Shown in pieces: positions 56,440 through 64,000 of a stretch of DNA of 64,000 bases (position 1 is the first letter of the stretch; the number at the start of each line of letters is the position of its first letter). This DNA is from Cryptomeria japonica (Eukaryota > Streptophyta > Pinopsida > Cupressales > Cupressaceae). The notes beneath the pieces were generated by a model. It searched no databases, was not told the origin of the DNA, and was given only the letters and a program-made list of their open reading frames with translations. Position numbers and translations under genes: made by a program. The stretch lies in the NCBI RefSeq assembly GCF_030272615.1, contig NC_081405.1, positions 26,184,272-26,248,271 on the forward strand, written 5' to 3'.

Positions 56440-58539
56440 ATCTTCAATTGTTACCACATTCAATGTATGATGCCAACCTAATGCTAACTATCCTTGCACT
56501 AGCTTTTCACTATCCAACACATCACTGTATTCACTTTGCACAGATTCCTCATCACTTTCTACGATGGTTTCAAACATATTAATGTCAAGCTTTGCTTCTG
56601 GTCTCATAGATTCTTCAAGAGCTTGAGCCACTGCACACTGATGAGGAGAATGTGGTCCATCACAAGCAATACACCAAGGAGTATTTTATATATTGTCAAC
56701 AGTTTTCCCTTTCAAAGGATCTGGTGTTTCTTGACTTTGGATAATTTTGGGCTTCTCAATTTGGGGTTTACCATCCTTCCAATTGGTATTATATGGCATA
56801 TCATGTAATCTAGGGGGTCTATCTTGCTAGTTATAATGAGGTTTATCATTTTTGTTAACCTTGGCAGTCAAATCTTTCATAGCAGTAACCAATTTCTCTA
56901 TTTTATCATCCTCTTTAGCAACTTTATTAGGTTGTTGTTTGGTTTCTTGCCATAATCTACCATCTGTCCTTCTTCCTAATTTTCCAGATGCTTTTCTGTT
57001 ACTTTCTACATTTATGGCAATTCTAAAAGCATCTCTCAAGTTATGGGGATTTTTATCTCTCAAGATATAGGCCATTTTGGAATCAAATGCATTGTAATAT
57101 GTATTAAGACACATGTTATCATCTAGCCTCATCACTTGATATAATCTGTGCATGGCTTTCTGGAATCTGGCATTGAAATCAGTGACCATTTCATTTTCAA
57201 ATTTTCTAATATTGTTGAACTCATTTAGCATGAAACTCACATTAGTCTTATCACCATACTCCTCTTGAAAGCAATTTTTAAAATCTTCCCATGAACCTAT
57301 GCTATTGACTGGAAGACCTATGTACCAATCTCTTGCATCATCAACCAGGGATTGAACAAACAGTTTCATAATAACATCTTCATCTACTATCTCATAATCA
57401 TTTATTAGATCCCCAAAAGATTTCAGATGTTCCTCAGCACTAATTGCATTATTCCCAACAAATTTATGGAGTCTGTCTCTTAACTCAGTGGGAACATGAT
57501 TTGGATATCCCAAGATCCCATCAAAGAACAATTGTCTATATTGTTCTAGATTGATTGGTCTTCTTTGAAAAGGGGTAATAGCACTATTATTTCCCATGGT
57601 CATTTTAGCTTTTGGGATTGGAGATTGAGGTGCTTGGGTGTATTGTTTATTCACGGGTATTTGGCTTACTAAGGCAATATTAGGTTGTACTACAGGTTGA
57701 GAATTAACTTGAGGAAAGGAAATGTGGTAGGGATTAGGCTTGCTAAGATCTTCTAATGGGAATGTAATAGGGGGAGCCTTTAAGTAATTAATCTTTCTTT
57801 TTACTTCCTGATTCGTTGCTTCTAACTCATCCTTTTCTAGTTCCATTCAAAGATCTTCCTTTTCCTTCCTCATCCTTTCCATCTCTCTTTCATGTGCTAG
57901 AATCCTATGAGAGATCTCTTCTGCAGTTTTAGATTCTATTCCATCATCTACCCATTTCTATTTTCCTTTATCTAGATTGTCTTTAGGAAACTGGGAGTCA
58001 TTAAATACTTCCCTAGTTGGCTGGGGTACTGACTTACAAGCTTGTTTAGTTTTGGGGATTAGAATTTCTCTAATCACAGAGCCTTCCTCGTCACTTTTTT
58101 ATTTCTCTTTAGCAAGTACTTCAAGATCAGCTATCTGTCTAAGAAGCCTATCTCTTTCCATTAGTTTGGCTTTAACTTCCTTCTCCTTATTTGCCTCCTT
58201 TTGGGATCTTAGGGATATTAAATGATGGACTCTTCTATTTAAATCTTCAATCTCTTGAGACACTTTATCCTCATCAGGGAATTTTTCTTCAAAGTTTGAG
58301 GCATTAACTTGATCTATGTCAATCAGACTAATGTTCCCATCAATTGTCCTAGGAACAGAGTGCCTAAATTCATTTGAACTGGTTCTATCTTTTGCAGAAA
58401 CACTAACATGAGATAGATCTTGATTTAAAATAGGTGCATCATTAATATTTCCAAACAATCCCAAATGGAAACCTAAAATATCATGCTCTAAATCTCTGGA
58501 AGATGAATTAGACTTTGCATAAATAGGTCGATCAGGCAT
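56440..58539 (-). other. gag: Gag part of G1
   Basis: Residues 1-230 are charged and coiled-coil-like (SQEIEDLNRRVHHLISL). The capsid domain is open from 57846 to 56827 with DDARDWYIGLPVNSIGSWED and FKNCFQEEYGDKTNV, the retrotransposon gag core. A zinc knuckle lies at about 56675-56634 as CIACDGPHSPHQC, spaced CX2CX3HX4C, one residue shorter than usual. Assembles particles and binds RNA in the normal family. Confidence 0.8.
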
Positions 58540-58875
58540 CTTACCAGTACTATTGTTTTTCTACACCCAAGCAGCATTTGATGGCTCATGCAACACAGAT
58601 CTCTTCTGGCCTCTCTGTGACTATTCTGGCAGACCTTCTTGCAAAGTTTCACGAGGATGTTTCTTCATGAATGATCTTGTGTTTTTTGCTCCTTGCATCT
58701 CGCTTGTCTTCCTTTTAGAAAAATTTGTATCTCATAAGGACTGGTTCAAAAGTAACACAGTCGCCACCCACAAAACTATTGGAATTATGAAAACAAGCAG
58801 TCTTATCCACAAACACACAACAATTTTCTTTACAAGCCTTAACATAGATCTATGTTTATATCTTTATTGTAACTT
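58540..58875 (-). other. Leader of G1
   Basis: 336 bases between primer site and gag ATG; no ORF or hairpin that I can support. Confidence 0.4.
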
Positions 58876-58893
58876 TCCCCAGCAGAGTCGCCA
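58876..58893 (-). promoter_or_regulatory. Primer-binding site of G1
   Basis: Minus-strand TGGCGACTCTGCTGGGGA, four bases inside the LTR end. TGG fits a tRNA CCA end; the donor tRNA is not iMet and differs from that of element E. Confidence 0.75.
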
Positions 58894-58897
58894 CTTT

Positions 58898-59695
58898 TGT
58901 TGTCTTCAAAATCTGATTCCCTTTAACATCCTTAAAATAATATGATTAAACTTGGTGCAGAAGAGACATCAAAGATAAGGAAATTCTCAAGAGAACATAT
59001 GACAAGGTTTGATTGAACCTTCTACACTTTGGACTTACTCAGAGCCTAGGTGGGTATACCTTTGTGAATTGAATTCACACTTTCAAACATAAACCCACAG
59101 CAAACCAGTCCAGAAAACCAGTGGATCTATTCACCTTGAAATCAACTGAAAACAAAGAATGGGAACTATACTTAAATTCAGCATTTCGATCAACAAAACA
59201 TGCAATAAACCACTTCAATCAATACCAGTGCCTTATCCCAGGTCACAGAGTCATCTAAACTCAGATAATACTCCTCAAACAAAACATCTTTATGCATCCC
59301 GTTGGCTTGGTTTCTATTAGTCCTTGTATATGCCTGACACCTAAAAGAATTTATGCATTCCAAATTAAGCTATGATCATCAAAATTCATAGTCTCTTCCA
59401 AAGAGATTACTAGTATGAGTGATCCCCGCATCTTTAATTTCCCTCCTAAAGAGAAAATCTAACGAACACTTCTACTAAAATTGTTTTGCAATTCCATTCA
59501 AAAAGAACAACCCTAGATTATTCAGAATGAAAACAGTAAACAAATTTGTAAACACACTTGAAGACAACACAAAGCTTCACTCAAAATCGATGGTTTGTAT
59601 ATTGATATTTAGTTCAAGAAATATTACAAGAAATTTTGAGTATTCTCCATTAGACTTAGAAAAGCTCAGATAAATTTCTGCAGCGTTTTCTTAAA
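58898..59695 (-). repeat. Middle LTR of the G compound
   Basis: 798 bp. It serves as 5' LTR of G1 and, at its right edge, as 3' LTR of the truncated copy G2 (the same 3' sequence precedes it as precedes 45338). Near-identical to the left LTR. No target duplication separates G1 and G2, so they are joined through one shared LTR. Confidence 0.9.
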
Positions 59696-62600
59696 ATTCT
59701 TTGTGATCTCTTTTCCTCTAGTCCTGGTATCCATTTATAACAACATGGATGCACAAAGCTTCAGACTTCTCAAGGAGAGTTTGTTACAATCATTTCTTTC
59801 AAAATAAAGAGGTTACAAGGTTTTCGCAAAAATAGTTACAAGTTCTTTTTGGCCTCTGCAGTTTCTTCAACAAGTTGTTCAGTTGCAACCTCTTCTACCT
59901 TTTCAGGGGCACTTTCCAACTATTTCGGATCATGGGTGGCATATTTAGTTGTCCACTCACCATACACCTCTTCTGTAAGCCATGAGAAATTAATCACTTT
60001 ATCCTTGGTCTTAGTCAACCTTTTCCAATAATTTCTCATTTTGTTGACTTCTGAATTAAGAAAACCATAATGTGACTTAATTTTCTCTATCTCTTGTATT
60101 GTCAAAACAAAGAAAGAAGCATCATCTAGATCAATAATTCCTTTAACTCTTGCTGACAATTTAGCTTCTATCTCCTTAAGCCACATTTGTTTGTCCTTTA
60201 ATTGATCTGGGCTAGCAAAAACTCTTGAGAGCAACTCAAAAACTTGATCAGTGTACTCCTTTTTGCACAAACTAACCTTCCTATCCACATTATCCACCTT
60301 TGCTGCTAATTGTACTAAGACTTTAGCGACATCAAAAGTGGATTTGATGATGGGATTGGCCTTTGCTTCATCGCAGGATACACACATAAACTCTAAATCT
60401 TGTTCCCTAGGCCTCCATTTGTCAAAAATAAGTGTCAAAATGGCCTTGTCTCTCCTGAGCTCGTTCCATATATCCATAATTTTACCTACATTGTTGTAGA
60501 GCAATGAGGCATTTATTGTATCTGCAAAACTAGAAATTGTAGCCCTTACTTTCTCCTCATACTTCTTTGCATATAAGGCCTGAGCCTGTTTCAAGTTTTC
60601 TAATTCTTGAGGAGTAATTTCAACCATTTGAGAACTGGAGGGTGCTGGAGATGGTGGAAACTCAATGATAGGGCTAGTAGGTGGAGGTCTTGTAGGAGAA
60701 GAGGAGATCATCAATGTTGAAGACTCACCTTGATGGTATTGTCCAGTCAACTAGCTCTGCAACTTGGCAATGATGTTATCCTTACCTCTTACCTCCTCCT
60801 TGGCATTGTTATAGGCCTTCAAAATTGTCTCCAACTTAACTTGGAGGGCCTCTTTCTCTTTAGCTTCTTTCTTTGCTACTGCAACACTAAATTTTGCAGT
60901 CTCTAACATAGTGCTAGCAGCCTCCACTACCCCTGTACTCTACACTCTCTTCACCATCATCCCACCAAGGTAACTTGACCCTGGGGTGTCTTTGCTTTTC
61001 TTACTCTCATTTCTCTTGAGAGACCTCATGACGAGTGCAGCATTATCCTTATTGAAAGTAATCCCCTCCATGGGTTTAGTCTCTTTTCTCATTGCATCTA
61101 GTACCAGGGCATCTGCTATATCCCATTCGAGTAAAATAAGCACTCCAGCTTGTGCTACCATATCTCTTCCCTGCTCAGGGGTGATGGATTTGAATTCTTC
61201 CATCATCTCTTTCTTTGTTTCCTCTTCTACCAGGGCTGGATCTTTATTAGGTTGCTCAGCCTTTCTCTTTTCACATCTAGCATTATATTTATCTATGTGG
61301 TGTTTCCATATAAACTGCATAAATGCTTCTGATGTGACAAAATTGTTATTAGCTAAGAAGGCATTACTTGCCTACTTTATCTCAAGATCCCACTCCTAGC
61401 CTTTAAGTTCAATGGTAGTGATATCCATTTCAGCAGGAATGGGTTCTTCTGGCATTCCTTCCTCCACTTCATCATAAGTGTAGGCAATTTCCCCTAGACT
61501 ACCTAACTGTAGGAGTTGCTCAGCTGCTGCTTGCTCATTTCCTATATGGATAGGGGATTGGGATGGGGAATACAAAGGTGTATCTGATTGTACTTCTTTC
61601 CCCACCCTTTGCTTCTTTGGGCTTTCTTGGATGTCAATGACATCTTGTATCTTCCTCTTTCCTTTGGAGGTAGAGGGCTCCCCTGTTGTAGGCATCAGCA
61701 CACTATAACTGGATTTCTTATGCAATGTATAACCACTAGGAGGGATTACTTTGCTAGAAGCTGACCTACTTAGGATCATTCTCACCTTTTCAGCGTTGCT
61801 TTTGATTATAGCTTCCCTCTTCTCCTTCAGGGTCTGCATCACATCTTTAAAGCAAATGATCAAAAACTTTATTTTCTCCTCCAATGGGAAAAAGCTAGAC
61901 AATGGGTCATAGCTGGCATCAAACTGATGCACAAAATCCAAGGCTTTCTTATAAGCCACCCACTTCTCTTTCCTTAGCTCCTACTCATCTAGATCAAACT
62001 CATTTCTGATGAGGTCTTCAGGAAACTGGAATTGATGAGGTCTACCTCTGCATGCTACCTTCTTTCTAAACATACCGTTGAAGAAGTCTTCTGGATCAGC
62101 ACACCTGGACACTGTAGTGGACAAATGATAAGGCTTGAGGAAATCTTCAAAGCAATTCCAGCCTCCCTTATTTATTACAAATTGGTGGGCTCTGGTAGTT
62201 GCAGGGAAAATAGTCCCTTTACCCCTGCCTGTCAACTCTGCCTCTTGTAAGCCACCAATTTGTCTAAGAATCTCTATGATTTCCACTTTGAGAGGGACCT
62301 GGTAAGGTAGCAAAAATGGGTTGCCTCTGAAACCAAACACTTTGAAAACTGTGGAGACTTGATACAAGTAAATGTCACCCCAGTTATGGATAATTTTTAT
62401 GTTCTCTGCGAATTCTTTTGGTCTTATGAATTCCAGAAGAACTTTGGGGATTCTTGGGTTCTCAGAGCAGAGGAGAGTCCTTATCTTGGATGCAAAATAT
62501 TTATCAAACTTCAAAAAACTGGCATCCTCTCTATCCCATGACAAGACAGTACTCCATAATTGTACTGGCATTTTTTCTCCTTCTTTCTCCTTAACAAGGT

Positions 62601-62742
62601 CCAGTCCACTGGCAGAGTAATCACCACCTTTGAAGAGAAAAAGATGCTTTAGGAGTGAGTACCATCCGAAATTTCTATCCACCTTTCCATTCTTGATTCC
62701 TATTAACCCTCAATGAATAGCATTAGCAATGAAAGAGGCATA
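59696..62742 (-). mobile_element. Truncated second G copy (G2)
   Basis: The 3' 3.05 kb of a G internal region, in the same orientation as G1. It ends abruptly at 62742-62745, inside the accessory ORF, where an inverted LTR begins. Close to G1 in sequence but with different stop codons, so a separate copy. Confidence 0.9.
59836..62742 (-). pseudogene. Accessory ORF of G2, C-terminal 969 codons
   Basis: Same frame and domains as 45479-49120, from within the N-terminal globular part (RNFGWYSLLKHLFLFKGGDY) to TAA 59836. Stops are in different codons (for example CAG to TAG at 61978, where G1 is intact; TGG to TGA in G1 just downstream, where G2 is intact). No frameshift. The upstream 240 or so codons are missing because of the junction. 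Confidence 0.8.
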
Positions 62743-62754
62743 ATCGCAAAGAAT

Positions 62755-63549
62755 TGTAAGAAAACGCTGCAAAAATTTATCTGAGCTTTTCTAAGTCTAA
62801 TGGAGAATACTCAAAATTTCTTGTAATATTTCTTGAACTAAATATCAATATACAGACCATCAGTTTTGAGTGAAGCTTTGTGTTGTCTTCAGCTGTGTTT
62901 ACAAATTTGTTTACTGTTTTCATTCTGAATAATCCAGGGTTGTTCTTTTTGAATGGAATTGCAAAGCAATTTTAGTAGAAGTGTTTGTTATCTTTTCTCT
63001 TTAGGAGGGAAATTAAAGATGCGGGGATCACTCATACCAATAAACTCTTTGGAAGAGACTTTGAATTTTGATGATCATAGCTTAATTTGGAATGCATAAA
63101 TTCTTGTAGGTGTCAGGCATATACAAGGACTAATAGAAACCAAGCCAATCAGATGCATAAAAATGTTTTGTTTGAGGAGTATTATCTGAGTTTAGATGAC
63201 TCTATGACCTTGGATAAGGCACTGATATTGATTGAAGTGGTTTATTGCATGTTTTGATCAAAATGCTGAATTTAAGTATAGTTTCCATTCTTTGTTTTCA
63301 GTTGATTTCAAGGTGAATAGATCCACTGGTTTTCTGGACTGGTTTGCTGTGGGTTTATGTTTGAAAGTGTGAATTCAATTCACAAAGGTATACCCACCTG
63401 GGCTTTAAGTAAGTCCGAAGTGTAGAAGGTTCAATCAAACCTTGTCATATGTTGTCTTGAGAATTTCCTTATCTTTGATGTCTCTTCTGCACCGAGTTTA
63501 ATCATATTATTTTAAGGATGTTAAAGGGAAACAGATTTTGAAGACAACA
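62755..63549 (+). repeat. Inverted terminal LTR of the G compound (right end)
   Basis: 795 bp, TGTAAGAAAACG ... GAAGACAACA, opposite in orientation to the other two LTRs. It is preceded by ATCGCAAAGAAT (from 62743), the sequence that also precedes the other G LTRs, so the junction with G2 falls at or within 12 bases of the LTR start. ATC is shared by both sides. Confidence 0.9.
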
Positions 63550-63554
63550 GGTGG
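63550..63554. repeat. Target duplication of the G compound, right
   Basis: GGTGG, pair of 44536-44540; A2 resumes with AGTAGTCTATG exactly as in A1 (21166). Confidence 0.93.
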
Positions 63555-63788
63555 AGTAGTCTATGTTTTAGGGGGAGAGATTCTTCTTATGCATGTTTCT
63601 ATTTTGGGGAGAGAGAGTTTGATTATCTATTTTGAGATCTTTGGCATTGTTTTCAAAGGGGAAGAGATATCATGTGAAAACATCTTTATATGTCTTGATC
63701 TTAGGGGGAGTTTGCTGGAGATATCTTATTTCTTTGCATTGATTGTTTTTCGCATTCATATGTTTCCAGCAATGCCAAAGGGAGAGAT
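63555..63788 (+). promoter_or_regulatory. 3' untranslated region and polypurine tract of A2
   Basis: Continuation of A2. TTTAGGGGGAGAG (63566), CTTAGGGGGAGT (63700) and LTR-proximal AAAGGGAGAGAT (63777-63788). The second tract is mutated in A1 (CTTAGGCAGAGT). Confidence 0.75.
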
Positions 63789-64000
63789 TGTTGGAGATTG
63801 TTGGTCATTATTGCTACTAGGATATGTTTTTGTCATTGATATCAACATATTCCTGTGATTTTCTCTAGTGTGATTGGGAAGATCTTATGATCTGGTTTCG
63901 CAGTTGTCTTTTGCTAATCACTGTTTTGCAGAGCTTGGTATTTCCTCTGGTATATTCCAGTGTGATCAGATCTTGTGTTGATATTTTGGCGTATTGTTTG
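63789..64000 (+). repeat. 3' LTR of A2, first 212 bp
   Basis: Starts TGTTGGAGATTG and runs off the window. Variants (TTTCGCAGTTGTC, GATCAGATCTTG) match the A1 3' LTR, not the A 5' LTRs. Confidence 0.9.

Larger units (their letters stand above)
51853..58539 (-). pseudogene. gag-pol: gag-pol polyprotein of G1 (2,229 codons, one frame)
   Basis: ATG 58539 to TAA 51853 is one continuous frame with more than ten in-frame stops and no frameshift. Order: coiled-coil N-terminus, gag capsid domain, a knuckle, protease, extra RNase H, RT, RNase H, integrase with C-terminal GPF domain. Many stops are explained by a single transition (for example CGA to TGA before MELEKDELE). The product would be processed in a virus-like particle. 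Domains are listed separately. Confidence 0.88.
44541..59695 (-). mobile_element. Family G Ty3/gypsy element, full length (copy G1)
   Basis: 15,155 bp. Minus-strand order: 5' LTR (59695-58898), primer site (58893), gag, protease, extra RNase H, RT, RNase H, integrase (one frame 58539-51853), 279-bp tandem array (51165-49775), accessory ORF (49120-45479), 3' LTR (45338-44541). The extra RNase H of the type with YFDGACS and NNTAEYEAL is the hallmark of the Tat branch of plant gypsy elements. Its position before RT is unusual. Both long frames contain in-frame stops but no frameshift, so the copy is fairly young. Confidence 0.88.
44541..63549. mobile_element. G compound insertion with outward-facing identical LTR ends
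   Basis: A 19-kb insertion bounded by a perfect GGTGG duplication. Order: LTR(-) 44541-45338, full internal region(-), LTR(-) 58898-59695, 3' piece of a second internal region(-) 59696-62742, LTR(+) 62755-63549. A normal element ends with one U3 end and one U5 end. Here both outer ends are the U5 end (plus-strand TGTTGTCTTC on the left and GAAGACAACA on the right). The duplication shows both ends were joined to the target in one integration event. Confidence 0.88.
21925..64000. repeat. Tandem duplication, unit 2 (enlarged by later insertions)
   Basis: Unit 2 colinear pieces are 21925-22165, 28941-29677, 38164-39041 (D) and 39042-44540 plus 63555-64000 (A2). What lies between them is insertions B, C and the G compound, none of which is in unit 1. 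The end of unit 2 is beyond the window. Confidence 0.85.

Overview
The window looks like repeat-dense plant nuclear DNA. I find no host gene, no tRNA or rRNA, and nothing bacterial. Almost every base can be assigned to nested, mostly broken LTR retrotransposons. The element mix (a 15 kb Tat-like Ty3/gypsy element with a long accessory ORF, and several Ty1/copia families with a tRNA-iMet primer site and repeated GGGGGAG tracts) suggests a large, methylated genome such as a gymnosperm. That last step is inference.

Layout, left to right. 1-2556: 3' end of a gypsy element, family G (accessory ORF plus 3' LTR, + strand). 2557-3639: fragment of a reversed copia-type LTR. 3640-7702: 5' end of a second gypsy family, E (- strand: LTR, primer site, long leader, broken gag). 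7703-11428: copia F (+), 5'-truncated and missing its reverse transcriptase core. 11431-13267: remnant H, the 3' part of an unrecognised ORF followed by gene-free sequence. 13268-15568: copia D (-), a 3' LTR and the end of pol, cut by copia A (+) at 15569.

The D/A pair was then tandemly duplicated. Unit 1 is 13666-21924; unit 2 starts at about 21925 and runs off the window. Unit 2 has been inflated by three later insertions, each with a 5-bp target duplication and each with its empty site still visible in unit 1: element B (22166-28935, TSD TAAAT), element C (29678-38158, TSD ACATA) and the G compound (44541-63549, TSD GGTGG). C itself carries a solo B-type LTR (35256-36040, TSD TACTG).

Three things stand out. 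(1) B and C are a matched pair of LTR elements with no pol. Each carries a coiled-coil protein with four zinc knuckles (ORF1) and a large unrecognised protein of about 1,000 residues (ORF2) preceded by its own TATA-like box. (2) The G element has an RNase H domain between protease and reverse transcriptase, a 279-bp five-copy tandem array, and a 1,213-residue accessory ORF. (3) The G insertion is not a normal element: both outer ends are the same (U5) LTR end, pointing outward and flanked by a perfect 5-bp duplication, with a third LTR in the middle.

How the parts may work together: A, D and F supply copia-type gag-pol genes, now all dead here. B and C share with them the primer site, the polypurine tracts and an LTR sequence block, so B and C could have been moved in trans by relatives of A/D/F. 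All reading frames in the window carry stops or frameshifts; the two long frames of G (gag-pol and accessory ORF) carry stops but no frameshift.
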